Assembly: GCF_004349145.1 (NCBI RefSeq)
Contig: NZ_SMFO01000003.1
Span: 62,001 to 126,000, forward strand
Direction: 5' to 3'
Source of the DNA: Flavobacterium hiemivividum
GTDB lineage: Bacteria; Bacteroidota; Bacteroidia; Flavobacteriales; Flavobacteriaceae
DNA: 64,000 nucleotides
The translations under genes and the position numbers were made by a program. A model generated the notes under the pieces. It saw only the letters and a list, made by a program, of their open reading frames with translations. It was not told the DNA's origin and made no database searches. Shown in pieces: positions 34,707 to 44,364 of this stretch (position 1 is its first letter; every line of letters begins with the position of its first letter).

Positions 34707-37364
34707 ATGAAAAAAAGTGTTTTATTTCTACTAGTTATCATATGGTATTTACCAATTCATGCTCAAAATGACGCGCTGTGGAAAAAGATAGAACAGCCCC
34801 AGGCATCAAATAGTGCGAGAAACACTGTTAAATCTACGGTAGGTAAACCTTTAGTATTTCAACTGGATGAAGAAATATTAAAAAAAGCATTGCTTTCGAG
34901 TCAGAATACTACTTCAAAAAATAAAGGAGTTGAAATTACAATTCCAAATTTAAATGGAGTGTTTGAAAAGTTCTTTGTTTGGGAATCTTCTAATTTCGAA
35001 CCCGAGTTGCAAGCAAAGTATCCTGAAATAAGAGGATACGCGGGAGTAGGAATAACAGATCCTAAAGCCACGCTTAGTTTTAGTTTTTCCCCAAAAGGAA
35101 TACAAACGATGATTTTGCGAGCCGATAGCGGTTCAGAATTTATTGAATCTTATCAAGAAACCCCATCTTTATATGTTCTTTTTTCTTCGAAAGACAGAGA
35201 GCGGGGAAGTTTGCCATTTGTCTGTAAGACAGATGATGTGGCGTTAAATAAACAATTATTAAGCAAAACGGCTAAGACGGCGGCTAACAATAAGGTTTTT
35301 AAAACCTTACGATTGGCTTTGTCCTGCACAGCTGAATATACGGCTTTTCATGGTGGAACGACGGTCAAAGCCCTTGCGGCGATGAATGCGACCATGACGA
35401 GAGTGAACGGTATATTTAATAAAGATTTGGCTTTGAGACTAGTAATTATTGCTAATAACGACCTTGTCATATTTACTAATGCGACTACTGATCCTTATTC
35501 AGATGCTGTAACGGGAGTTGATGGGGTATGGAGTGACGAGCTTCAAACTACTTTAACAAATGTGATTGGCGACAATAATTACGATATTGGTCATTTATTT
35601 GGTGCAAGTGGCGGTGGTGGAAATGCTGGCTGCATCGGTTGTGTATGCGGGTCTGGAAAAGGAAGAGCCTATACTTCACCTGGAAATGCGATTCCACAAG
35701 GAGATGATTTTGATATTGACTTTGTAGCGCATGAAATGGGACATCAGTTGGGTGCCAACCATACATTTTCTCATGAATTGGAAGGTACAGGTGCCAATGT
35801 TGAGCCCGGTAGTGGATCGACAATTATGGGGTATGCGGGAATTACAGCTGATTATGATGTTCAAGGAAGTTCTGATGATTACTTCGCGTATGCTAGTATT
35901 TTACAAATTCAAAATAATTTGGCCATTAAAAACTGCCCTGTAAGTACTGCTATTACTAACAACCCACCAGTAATAAATGCCGGTCTAGATTATACTATTC
36001 CTAAAGGAACGGCTTTTATATTAAAAGGTACCGGTACAGATCCAGAGGGTAATGTCCTTAGTTATACTTGGGAGCAAAATGATGCAGCGACTACCGCTAG
36101 TGGAGACAATAGTATAGCTGTTCCTACAAAACTTGATGGGCCTTTGTTTAGGTCTGTATATCCTAGCTCTAATCCTATAAGATATATGCCAACGTACAGT
36201 AATGTACTCTCGAATAAATTGACAAGTAAGTGGGAATCTGTATCAGCTGTGGCTCGAACACTCAATTTTGTTCTGACAGCTAGGGATAACGCTGGCCAAG
36301 GATTTGCTCAGACAAATTCAGATGCAATGATTGTGAGCGTTAGTGGAACTGTAGGTCCTTTTGCTGTTACTTCGCAAAATACTGACAATATAAGTTGGAC
36401 ACGGGGATCCGCTCAAAGCATTACTTGGTCTGTGAATGGGACTAATGCGCTTGTGGGTTCTGGAAATGTGAATATAAAACTTTCTACTGATGGTGGCTTG
36501 ACGTTTCCAACTCTGCTAGCGGGAAATACTCCGAATGATGGCGCCCAATTGATTACTGTTCCAAATATTGCTGCAAAAAACTGCAGGATTTTAATAGAGC
36601 CCGTGGCTAATATTTATTATGCAGTAAACAGTGCAGCTTTTGCAATAGGATATTCAGTAAACTCGGCATGCAATACCTATACCATTGGGGCTCCATTTGC
36701 TATAGCCGAGCAAGCGGCTTATACAACACGAACTATTACTGTGCCTTTTACAACTGGTTCCGTTGCGGATGTAGATTTTAATGTGAGTTTTACTCACACT
36801 TATTTATCTGATGTCGAAATGGAAGTTATAAGTCCGCTGGGTACTACGGTGAAATTATTTGATAGAAGCTGTGCCAGTAGAAGTAGTACTTTGCAATTGA
36901 AATACGATGATTTGGGAGGCAATCTTGATTGTGCTGCAACTACTGTGCAAACTGTAGCTCCTTTTCAGTCCTTAGCATCTTTTAATGGGGAGGATCCATC
37001 TGGGACTTGGATTTTTAGAATTAGGGATGCTTATGTGGGAGATTCTGGAACTTTAAATTCTGCGTCTATTGCTATTTGTACAAAAGAATACACTTTAGGT
37101 ACAGAAGATTTCAAGAATGTTGACTTTGTACTGTATCCCAATCCAAGCAAAGGGAATTTTAATATTCAATTTACAAGCCAGACCGAAACTATAGTAAAGG
37201 TCTTGGTTCATGATTTGTTAGGCAGAAAATTATTTGATAAAGAATATGAGAATAACGGAGATTTTAATAAAAATATTCAATTGCCACAGCTGCAAATAGG
37301 TGTTTATTTAGTGACGGTTATTGACGGTGATAGAAAAGAAGTTAAAAAAATTGTGGTTGAATAA
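34707..37364 (+). CDS. Secreted reprolysin-like zinc metalloprotease with P domain and T9SS type A tail
   Basis: 885 residues. Signal peptide (ends HAQ), a propeptide region (to about 190), a metzincin domain with the zinc motif HEMGHQLGANH at about 342-352 and a downstream MGY Met-turn, an immunoglobulin-like stretch (about 420-550), a P-domain-like beta region (about 660-790: ITVPFTT, VEMEVISPLGT, GTWIFRIRD) and a C-terminal sorting domain (YPNPSKGNF ... VYLVTV ... KKIVVE) used by the type IX secretion system for export. It likely degrades proteins outside the cell. Followed by a strong shared terminator. Confidence 0.92.
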   Translation: MKKSVLFLLVIIWYLPIHAQNDALWKKIEQPQASNSARNTVKSTVGKPLVFQLDEEILKKALLSSQNTTSKNKGVEITIPNLNGVFEKFFVWESSNFEPELQAKYPEIRGYAGVGITDPKATLSFSFSPKGIQTMILRADSGSEFIESYQETPSLYVLFSSKDRERGSLPFVCKTDDVALNKQLLSKTAKTAANNKVFKTLRLALSCTAEYTAFHGGTTVKALAAMNATMTRVNGIFNKDLALRLVIIANNDLVIFTNATTDPYSDAVTGVDGVWSDELQTTLTNVIGDNNYDIGHLFGASGGGGNAGCIGCVCGSGKGRAYTSPGNAIPQGDDFDIDFVAHEMGHQLGANHTFSHELEGTGANVEPGSGSTIMGYAGITADYDVQGSSDDYFAYASILQIQNNLAIKNCPVSTAITNNPPVINAGLDYTIPKGTAFILKGTGTDPEGNVLSYTWEQNDAATTASGDNSIAVPTKLDGPLFRSVYPSSNPIRYMPTYSNVLSNKLTSKWESVSAVARTLNFVLTARDNAGQGFAQTNSDAMIVSVSGTVGPFAVTSQNTDNISWTRGSAQSITWSVNGTNALVGSGNVNIKLSTDGGLTFPTLLAGNTPNDGAQLITVPNIAAKNCRILIEPVANIYYAVNSAAFAIGYSVNSACNTYTIGAPFAIAEQAAYTTRTITVPFTTGSVADVDFNVSFTHTYLSDVEMEVISPLGTTVKLFDRSCASRSSTLQLKYDDLGGNLDCAATTVQTVAPFQSLASFNGEDPSGTWIFRIRDAYVGDSGTLNSASIAICTKEYTLGTEDFKNVDFVLYPNPSKGNFNIQFTSQTETIVKVLVHDLLGRKLFDKEYENNGDFNKNIQLPQLQIGVYLVTVIDGDRKEVKKIVVE

Positions 37365-37383
37365 GCTATACTGATCGAAAATA

Positions 37384-37418
37384 AAAAAAGGGAAACGTGA
37401 TAATACGTTTCCCTTTTT
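37384..37418. terminator. Bidirectional terminator between the protease and pth genes
   Basis: A perfect stem AAAAAAGGGAAACGT/ACGTTTCCCTTTTTT with a 6-base loop between two convergent genes; works on both strands. Confidence 0.9.
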
Positions 37419-38093
37419 TTATTTTCCATTAAATGTTGTCATGGTATTTTCCAGTCCTGCAGTTCCAAATGACTTTATGATTTCGGATGCTACGTCTAAT
37501 CGTTCTGGAAGTGCGGTTTTCTCGGCTTCATCCCAGTCTCCAAGAACATAATCCACTTGTTTTCCTTTTTTAAACTCATCACTGATTCCAAAACGGAAAC
37601 GGGTATATTGATTGTTATTTAGAACTAGATTGATGTTTTTTAAACCGTTATGGCCACCGTCGCTTCCTTTTGGTTTGATTCGAATCGTTCCAAAAGATAG
37701 ATTTAAATCATCGGTAATCACGAAGAGGTTTTCTAGCGGAATGTTTTCTTTGTCCATCCAGTATTGTACCGCTTTTCCACTTAAGTTCATGTAGGTGTTT
37801 GGCTTTAGAAGAAAAAAGGTTCTTCCCTTAAATTTGTACTCTGCTAGAGCGCCTAATTTCACAGTTTGAAAGGATAGTTGTTCTTTTTTGGCAAAATTAT
37901 CGAGTATTTTAAAGCCTATGTTGTGGCGTGTATTAACATATTCAGCACCTATGTTTCCTAGTCCTACAATTAAAAATTTATTACTCACGCTTTTCATATT
38001 GTTTTTTTGGTGTTCGTGAACCTCCGGTTTCATACAATCGGTGTTGTCTTCTTTTTGTTTTGATGAAAATATATCTGATATCCATTTTAGCAT
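37419..38093 (-). CDS. pth: Peptidyl-tRNA hydrolase
   Basis: Core fold begins at KFLIVGLGNIGAEY (near residue 38) with the catalytic His in NTRHNIGF, and LLKPNTYMNLSG and the DDLNLSFGTIRIKPKGSDGGHNG region (cited by its ends) following. It frees peptides from stalled peptidyl-tRNA. The listed start adds about 32 residues before the usual N-terminus; I recall similar extensions in other flavobacteria, but a start at the Met of MKSVSNKF (37995) is equally possible. Followed downstream by a shared terminator. Confidence 0.9.
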   Translation of the reverse strand: MLKWISDIFSSKQKEDNTDCMKPEVHEHQKNNMKSVSNKFLIVGLGNIGAEYVNTRHNIGFKILDNFAKKEQLSFQTVKLGALAEYKFKGRTFFLLKPNTYMNLSGKAVQYWMDKENIPLENLFVITDDLNLSFGTIRIKPKGSDGGHNGLKNINLVLNNNQYTRFRFGISDEFKKGKQVDYVLGDWDEAEKTALPERLDVASEIIKSFGTAGLENTMTTFNGK

Positions 38094-38436
38094 GCTGCAA
38101 AAGTAAACTTAATTGCATAATTAGTCAATGAGATATTTAGATAATTTAGTGGAGCAGGGTCTGGGGATTTTCTAAGGGTGAAGAAACGCTGTAAAATAGC
38201 CCCGATAGTAGTGAAAATCCTTTTATCCTGAACTTGTTTCAAGATCCTGAAATAAGTTCAGGATAAAAGATTGAAACGGATAGCGGGACAGTTCCTGTGA
38301 GAAAAGAGGTATTTGTGCTCCTGAAAAATTAAAAATGCGAAAGTGGGGATGAAGTTGAGATAATCTCGAAAGCTTATGAGGGTGATTAATGGAGTGTGAG
38401 AATCTGAAACGATCCCGAAAGCTTTCGGGACAGATT
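38094..38436. other. Gene-free stretch between pth and rplY
   Basis: About 340 bases. It contains the interspersed element copy C (38199-38296) and an 18-base perfect palindrome (TCCCGAAAGCTTTCGGGA) at 38413-38430. No small gene was found. Confidence 0.6.
38199..38296 (+). repeat. Interspersed intergenic element, copy C
   Basis: Starts GCCCCGATAGTAGTGAAAAT and ends GATTGAAACGGATAGCGGGA. The middle is an inverted repeat (TCCTGAACTTGTTTC...GAAATAAGTTCAGGA), different from those of copies A and B. Confidence 0.75.
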
Positions 38437-38442
38437 AAATAA

Positions 38443-38476
38443 AAAAAGCACCAGTTTTACAACTGATGCTTTTAAA
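38443..38476 (-). terminator. Rho-independent terminator of rplY
   Basis: AAAAGCATCAGTT and AACTGGTGCTTTTT on the minus strand (one G-T pair, loop GTAA) flanked by A/T-runs, 17 bases after the rplY stop codon. Confidence 0.8.
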
Positions 38477-38492
38477 TATGAGTGAAAAAATA

Positions 38493-39107
38493 TTATTTTT
38501 TCTTTCCTTTTGCAGGAGCTCCTTTTGCTGCTTTTGCTGCTTCTTGAGCTGCTTTCATAGCTGCACGAGAGATTCTTACTTGAGCAACAACAGTGTTGTC
38601 TTGGTGAATCAATTTGTATTTGTCAGAAACAAGTTTCGTAACGTACAATTTGTTCCCCATCATAAGTGGAGTAATGTCAGCTTCAATAAAATCAGGAAGA
38701 TTTTTTGGTAAAGCTTTTACTTTTAATTTACGAGTGTTCAAACGTAAAACACCACCTGCAAGAACACCTTTAGATGTACCTACAATTTTCACTGGAACTT
38801 CCATAGTGATTTCTTTGTCATCATAAAGTTGAAAGAAGTCAATATGTAAAATTCTGTCAGACACCGGGTGAACCTGAATGTCTTGTAGAATTGCATTGAA
38901 TGATTTTCCACCTTCTAATTCAATCACAACTGTGTGAGCGTTTGGAGTGTAAACCAAGCTTTTGAATGCTTTTTCTTCTGCTGAAAAATGTACTGGTTGA
39001 TCTCCTCCGTATAACACGCAAGGAACCGCTCCAGCATTACGTAAGGCTTTAGTCGCAACTTTTCCCACGCTTTCTCTTTCTGATCCTTTAATTGTAATCG
39101 ATTTCAT
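38493..39107 (-). CDS. rplY: 50S ribosomal protein L25, long (CTC) form
   Basis: 204 residues. The N-terminal RNA-binding domain ([18 protein letters not shown], about 28-45) is followed by the larger C-terminal TL5/CTC beta domain and an Ala/Lys-rich tail ending KGKKK. It binds 5S rRNA in the large subunit. It lies directly downstream of prs on the same strand with a gap of about 170 bases; this prs-rplY-pth order is widely conserved in bacteria. Confidence 0.95.
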   Translation of the reverse strand: MKSITIKGSERESVGKVATKALRNAGAVPCVLYGGDQPVHFSAEEKAFKSLVYTPNAHTVVIELEGGKSFNAILQDIQVHPVSDRILHIDFFQLYDDKEITMEVPVKIVGTSKGVLAGGVLRLNTRKLKVKALPKNLPDFIEADITPLMMGNKLYVTKLVSDKYKLIHQDNTVVAQVRISRAAMKAAQEAAKAAKGAPAKGKKK

Positions 39108-39274
39108 TGTAAAATTATTATAGTTATTAATATTCTTTTTTTTTAGTCCTTAGTCCCTTGAGATAAGTCCTTATTCGCTAGTATTTAGATCATAATTATC
39201 AATCCTTCATTTATCAATAGCTACTAGAGACTATTTTTACTAAGGACTATTAACTAAGTACTAAGGACTAGTTG

Positions 39275-40216
39275 TTACATAATGAACTTTCCACTAATGG
39301 AATTATTATGATGTACCATGTGCATAACTTCGGCAAAAAGTGGGGCACAACTCAACACTCTGATTTTTTTTGATTCTTTCTTTAACGGAATAGAATCAGT
39401 AACGATCAATTCTAATAATTGAGAATTTTCTATTTTTTCGTAGGCGTCACCTGATAAGATGGCGTGAGTACAAATTGCTCTTACGCTAATTGCTCCTTTT
39501 TCCATCATTAAATCAGCGGCTTTCGCCAAAGTTCCTCCGGTATCGATCATGTCATCTACTAAGATCACATTTTTACCTTTCACTTCACCAATCAATTCCA
39601 TGGTGCCAATAACATTAGCAGCTTTTCTTTGTTTGTAACAAATAACTACATCAGATTCTAAGAATTTAGAATAAGCATACGCTCTTTTTGAACCTCCCAT
39701 ATCTGGAGAAGCGATCGTTAAATTGTCTAATCCTAAGCTTTTTACATAAGGTAAAAAGATAGTTGAGGCAAAAAGGTGATCCACTGGTTTTTCAAAGAAC
39801 CCTTGAATTTGATCTGCATGTAGATCCATTGTCATTACTCTAGTTGCTCCGGCAGTTTCTAACAACTTTGCTGTTAGTTTTGCTCCTATCGGAACTCTAG
39901 GTTTGTCTTTTCTATCCTGTCTTGCCCAACCGAAGTAAGGTATTACAGCTGTAATATGTCTTGCAGAAGCACGTTTTGCAGCATCAATCATAAGCAACAA
40001 TTCCATCAGATTATCTGAATTTGGAAAAGTAGAACAAACAATAAATACGCGAAGTCCTCTAATAGACTCTTCGTAAGAAGGTTGAAATTCCCCGTCGCTG
40101 TATTTCGACATGGTTACTTTACCTAACGGAATTCCGTATTCTGCCGAGATTTTTTCAGCTAGATAGACACTTTGTGAACAAGCAAAAATTTTAGCTTCTG
40201 GTTCTAGGTGTGACAT
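39275..40216 (-). CDS. prs: Ribose-phosphate pyrophosphokinase (PRPP synthetase)
   Basis: 313 residues, normal length. DLHADQIQGFF (near 130) and the PRPP loop VILVDDMIDTGGT (near 213-226) are intact, with the PYFGWARQDRK flexible-loop segment. It makes PRPP from ribose 5-phosphate and ATP for nucleotide, His and Trp synthesis. First gene of the prs-rplY-pth cluster. Confidence 0.96.
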   Translation of the reverse strand: MSHLEPEAKIFACSQSVYLAEKISAEYGIPLGKVTMSKYSDGEFQPSYEESIRGLRVFIVCSTFPNSDNLMELLLMIDAAKRASARHITAVIPYFGWARQDRKDKPRVPIGAKLTAKLLETAGATRVMTMDLHADQIQGFFEKPVDHLFASTIFLPYVKSLGLDNLTIASPDMGGSKRAYAYSKFLESDVVICYKQRKAANVIGTMELIGEVKGKNVILVDDMIDTGGTLAKAADLMMEKGAISVRAICTHAILSGDAYEKIENSQLLELIVTDSIPLKKESKKIRVLSCAPLFAEVMHMVHHNNSISGKFIM

Positions 40217-40410
40217 TTAATTTGTTGTTTTTGTTCCGCTGCTTTCCATATTGTTGGGCAATGTCGTGTGACAATCGCTTTGTTTATGTATTCGCCTCGG
40301 TTGTAGTTAGTTAGTGTGTTCCGTTTTATCGAGGTGCAAATTTATGAAATTTATTCAACTCTGAAAGGAAAATTTTAAGTATTTTTAGTAGAACTTTTAA
40401 TATTATTTTT

Positions 40411-40418
40411 TACATTTG
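40411..40418 (+). promoter_or_regulatory. -7 element (TACATTTG) upstream of tRNA-Leu
   Basis: Matches TAnnTTTG. The -33 region is only a T-rich run. It is the best promoter candidate between prs and the tRNA. Confidence 0.5.
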
Positions 40419-40506
40419 CACCGTGTTAAAGGAATCGATGGTTGATTTAATTACAATCACCTCTTTTATTGCGTTGAAATAACTGCTGTTATTTCATGTC
40501 TGCTAA

Positions 40507-40586
40507 GCCCGGATGGCGGAATTGGTAGACGCGCTGGTCTCAAACACCTGTGGGAAACCGTGCCGGTTCGACTCCGGCTCCGGGTA
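40507..40586 (+). tRNA. tRNA-Leu (CAA anticodon)
   Basis: Acceptor stem GCCCGGA/TCCGGGT with a G-T first pair, D-arm GGCGGAATTGGTAGACGC, anticodon loop CTCAAAC (anticodon CAA), a long variable arm of class II type (GGGAAACC) and T-arm GCCGGTTCGACTCCGGC. One T-T mismatch is seen in the anticodon stem. The CCA end is not encoded. The accessory region begins right after it, which suits an integration site. Confidence 0.9.
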
Positions 40587-40591
40587 CTTAA

Positions 40592-40625
40592 AAGCCTCTT
40601 AATCGTTTGATTAAGAGGCTTTTTG
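40592..40625 (+). terminator. Rho-independent terminator after tRNA-Leu
   Basis: AAGCCTCTTAATC and GATTAAGAGGCTT form a perfect stem with loop GTTT, followed by T5. Confidence 0.9.
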
Positions 40626-40632
40626 CTTTTTA

Positions 40633-40655
40633 AGGGTGGCCAAAAGGGTGGTCAA
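40633..40655. repeat. Tandem direct repeat, possible integrase arm sites
   Basis: AGGGTGGCCAAA at 40633 and AGGGTGGTCAAA at 40645 are 12-base direct repeats at a 12-base step, just past the tRNA terminator. Short direct repeats next to a tRNA end are typical of arm-type binding sites of tyrosine recombinases; the role here is a guess. Confidence 0.4.
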
Positions 40656-41006
40656 ATTTTTTTATCTAATTTCAATTTTTACTTCTTTTAATAGTTTTTA
40701 ATCCTAATTTGATATTGAAGTTTAAAAAAACTCCCATAAAGCTTTTGCAATGGGAGAGTGTTTGTTGATAAAATTATTTTGATAATTTTATAGAGTTTAC
40801 TTATGAAGTTATTAAATTCTTTACTGCACAACAATCTTCTACGTTTTTATTCTAAAATACGGTAAAGCATTTATAGTTGTGGCCTGATTTTTCTGCCCAT
40901 TTTCTTCCTGATTTCTAATAATTTTTTGTTAACTATGATTATTATTATCGAAAAAACTATCGTCAGTTTTATTAATATTATATTGCTTAAAGTAATATTT
41001 ATCTAA
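40656..41006. other. Gene-free, A/T-rich stretch
   Basis: About 350 bases between the tRNA-Leu terminator region and the decapitated frame at 41007. No gene, RNA or clear repeat was seen. Confidence 0.5.
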
Positions 41007-42263
41007 TTATTTTTTACCATCACTTTCTGCTTTATTAATATTTAAGCTTTTAAGTTTATCTAACTCATTCTGTAGTTTCGATAATTTATTTTCGTAAATC
41101 TTGGATGTGGAATCTATCTCTTTCTTTATTTCTTTTTTGAAAGTATTCTTTTTAACCAAGCTTAAATTTTCCTCATTCCAGTTTTTAAAGTGGAATATGG
41201 TAAATATTGAAAGAATTACTGTTATATAAATAAAACCAATATATTTTTTATGGCTTTTTAAGACTTCAATACCTTTAGTTGATATGAAAATTAATAATAC
41301 AAATGAAAATAAGGAAGTTGAAAAAACTAACAAAAATATAATTGCAGCTGGAAAAGAATCTATGAATTTATACCCCGATATACTTCCAACAATAAAAGAG
41401 ATGATTGCTGTGAAAATTGTTATTGTTTCAATGGATTTTTTGTCACTGCCTTTTACTTCATCCTTTAGATCTCGTATTATCTTAAATTCTTTGTCTAAAG
41501 AAGAAAAAACCTCATAATGATTGAATTCGTTATTGAATTCAATTTTTACTTTTTGAAAATCATAAGTAACTTGTTCAATTGACAAAGGAAGTAAGAATGA
41601 TGACGCAAAATAAATTTTATTTATATCTTCTGTAGGGGAGTTGTATTCAACCAAACTTTCTTCATAAGGTAGTTGATATAGCAGATTGTAATGATTCTGT
41701 GACCATTTAATTTTTCGTTCACATTCTGCAAACAATAATCGAATATCTTTTAGACTCTTTTTTATTGTTGTGTTAATGTCTTCTAGAGGTACACGGCTTT
41801 CAAGTAAACTCTTTAGTTTTTCAATACGATATTGCAGATACTTGAATTCAACAAAAAAATTATCGTTAGATGATTCTTTTTGTAGTGATGATATTTTATC
41901 TTTTAGACTAATTATTATATTTTCATCTAAATCAATATTTTCAACCAATAAGGAAAACTGATTATTTAAAGCATAGTTTAAATTTTTATAATAGATTTCT
42001 TTATCTGATAGCCAATCCCTTTCTCTTCTTTCAATTTCAGTAACAATTTTTGAAAGATTATTAAAATCAGTATTGACATCTTTATGATACTTTATTAAAA
42101 AGTGTAGGTCATAAAAATTTAATTTTTTAAGTTCTACCAGTTTTAGTGTCTGATATTTTTTGATAAAAAGAATTAATAAAAAGCAAAAGTAAGCAAAACG
42201 GCGAAAACCGTTACTATATAGTGGTTTATAAAGTGGTAGTACAAAGTTGGAAGACTGTGTACT
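41007..42263 (-). pseudogene. Membrane and coiled-coil protein gene lacking its 5' end
   Basis: The frame is open for 418 codons and contains no ATG; a TTG at 41948 is the only listed start, yet the 105 codons upstream read as protein (VELKKLNFYDLHF, IVTEIERRERDWLSDKEIYY). Visible parts: long helical/coiled-coil stretches, two pairs of membrane helices (around IFTAIISFIVGSISG, FLLVFSTSLFSFVLLIF and IGFIYITVILSIFTIF), and a C-terminal coiled coil. GC is very low. It looks like a gene whose 5' part was cut off at about 42.2 kb, possibly when the element with the neighbouring integrase arrived. Product unknown; membrane defence or sensing is only a guess. Confidence 0.6.
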
Positions 42264-42424
42264 TTAGTTTTTGGGCTTGAAATGACAAGGTTAGGTTACT
42301 AAATCGTTACTGGTTAATACCTAAATAAAATACTATAACCGTTTATACTTCAGTTATTTGCATCATTTTTCATATTTACTTGTAACTCAATGAAAGTTAA
42401 TTTTAAACATTAAATTTTTGAGTT

Positions 42425-43690
42425 ATGGAGAAGACAAAAAAATCCACGTTCAAACTACTTTTCTACCTAAAGAAAAATGAACCGAAGAAGAATGGAACAG
42501 TTGCAATTATGGGGCGTATTACCGTTGATGGTAAACCAACATCTTTCAGTACAAAATTAGAAATAGATCCTAAAATATGGGATTTAAAACACGGTAGGGT
42601 ATTAGGCAAGAGTACCCAAGCATTGGCAATCAACCTTAAATTGGATAAAATAAGATTGCGCATAGACCAGCATTATGATGAAATGTTTAAAGATGAAGGT
42701 TTCGTTACAGCACAAAAACTAAAGATTTCCTTTTTAGGTATCGGTGTTATGGCCGATACAATTCTTACTGTTTTTGCAGATCACAATGGCGACTTTAAAA
42801 AAATGGTCGATAAAGAACAACGTTCTGCAAGCACTTATGCGAAATATGATATTGTTTATAGACACTTAGCTGAGTTTATCCAATTGCGTTATTACAGACC
42901 CGATATGGCTTTCAGAGAACTTACACCAGATTTTATTCGTGAGTTCGACTTCTTTCTGCGTGTAGATAAGGAATGTACGCATAATACCGTATGGGTTTAT
43001 ACGATGCCTGTCATCCGAATGGTAGAGCTTGCTATTAAAAAAGGACTAATCAGAAAAAATCCTTTCGAAGATTACGAGATTACGATGAACGAGAAAGATC
43101 GGGGTTATCTGCTGAAAGAAGATGTGGAGAAGATTATGGTTCATAAAGTAGATGCAAGGTTTGACTTAGTCCGGGATTTATTTGTATTCAGTTGCTTTAC
43201 AGGTTTATCTTATGCCGATATTAAGAAGTTAAAGCGAAGCAATATCCAATCATTCTTTGACGGGCATCAATGGATCATAAGCAGGCGTAAAAAATCAGAC
43301 ATTGCATCAAATGTGCGTTTGCTTGAAATACCTAAAAGAATAATTAATAAATACGTGGGTGTTATGAGGAATGAACTTGTTTTCCCTATACCATCTAATG
43401 CTACTTGCAACACCCATATCCGCAAGGTTGCAGGGCAGGCAGAGGTTTTTCCAGAGCATAAAATTGGTTTTCATACAGCCAGGCATACTTTCGGAACAAT
43501 GTTTCTGACCGAAGGTGTTCCACTTGAAAGCCTTAGCAAAATGATGGGGCATAAAAACATTTCTACCACACAGATTTATGCTAAAATTACCAGCCAAAAA
43601 ATCAGTAAGGATATGGATTTGGTTTCAGATAAATTCCAATCTATGGAACGTGCATTTTTAGCTACTAAGGAAGAGCTTGTTGTTGGATAG
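42425..43690 (+). CDS. Tyrosine recombinase/integrase, CTnDOT (IntDOT) type
   Basis: 421 residues: an arm-binding domain (about 1-95), a SAM-like core-binding domain (about 105-210) and a catalytic domain (215-405). Catalytic residues: HTARHTFG (His and Arg), MMGHKNISTTQIYAKI (His and the Tyr nucleophile near 399). At the position of the first catalytic Arg, FTGLSYADIKKL has Ser, as known for IntDOT of Bacteroides conjugative elements. It should insert and excise the accessory element. It reads away from tRNA-Leu into the element. A terminator hairpin follows. Confidence 0.93.
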   Translation: MEKTKKSTFKLLFYLKKNEPKKNGTVAIMGRITVDGKPTSFSTKLEIDPKIWDLKHGRVLGKSTQALAINLKLDKIRLRIDQHYDEMFKDEGFVTAQKLKISFLGIGVMADTILTVFADHNGDFKKMVDKEQRSASTYAKYDIVYRHLAEFIQLRYYRPDMAFRELTPDFIREFDFFLRVDKECTHNTVWVYTMPVIRMVELAIKKGLIRKNPFEDYEITMNEKDRGYLLKEDVEKIMVHKVDARFDLVRDLFVFSCFTGLSYADIKKLKRSNIQSFFDGHQWIISRRKKSDIASNVRLLEIPKRIINKYVGVMRNELVFPIPSNATCNTHIRKVAGQAEVFPEHKIGFHTARHTFGTMFLTEGVPLESLSKMMGHKNISTTQIYAKITSQKISKDMDLVSDKFQSMERAFLATKEELVVG

Positions 43691-43720
43691 ATTTTATAAT
43701 CCTTTAGGTAAGATTTAGAA

Positions 43721-43749
43721 GCAGGATTTAACGATCCTGCTTTTTTTGT
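43721..43749 (+). terminator. Rho-independent terminator of the integrase gene
   Basis: AAGCAGGAT and ATCCTGCTT form a perfect stem (loop TTAACG) followed by a T-run. Confidence 0.85.
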
Positions 43750-44364
43750 GCCCATATTTTATCCCCAAAGCACATTTATTTTCTTTCCTCAACCCCATCC
43801 CATAAAAGAGCTTTGGTTGGATATACTGAAAAACATATCGAAAAATTCTGGCCAAATTCCAAGCAATATTTTTCAATATCCTTTTGGTGGCTTTCATAGC
43901 CACAAACACTTAAAAATGGTTAAAAATTCTGCCAGATAAATGCTGGTTTTGTAATCACATAGACCATTTCTTAATGCCTTTTCCATTGGCTTCCACATAG
44001 GCTTTTATCCAAGAGCCAGTATGCTGTTTTGTCCCATTTCAAGAGCAAAGGTATTTCCGTGTTCTTAACGCAGCATCAAGGTCAAGCCCTGCGGGTTTGC
44101 CAAAAAATCTCCACCCATTCGGGTCGTATTTTTTGTCAAAACCTTGCTGTTGCTAAACACGAACCTTTTATGCTCGTGAAACGAAACAAAGCATACTCCG
44201 GCTCTTTAAACGAATAAAAAAAATGTCAGAAATGAAAAAATACAGCATTAGAAATGGTAAAAGAGAAACGAAACTTCAGCACCTCCTCTCATTACCGAAT
44301 AAATCAAAAAAAATAAAATCAGAATAAAATCAGAACAAAATCAATAACGCAAAAAATAGAAATT
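43750..44364. other. Gene-poor stretch between integrase and SSB
   Basis: About 610 bases with only short, unconvincing frames. The part 44030-44220 is richer in GC than its surroundings and contains words I associate with non-coding blocks of Bacteroidota conjugative elements (CGCAGGGCTTGACCTTGATG on the minus strand). A 34-codon frame at 44223-44327 and A-rich direct repeats (AAAATCAGA) precede ssb. No function can be assigned. Confidence 0.5.

Noticed and set aside
44029..44217. 62-codon frame as a gene
   Set aside because: No start context, composition or family resemblance; it lies in a gene-poor block and looks like chance.
44223..44327. 34-codon frame before ssb
   Set aside because: Short, Lys-rich and ending in simple A-rich repeats; possible leader peptide, but nothing supports it beyond the frame.
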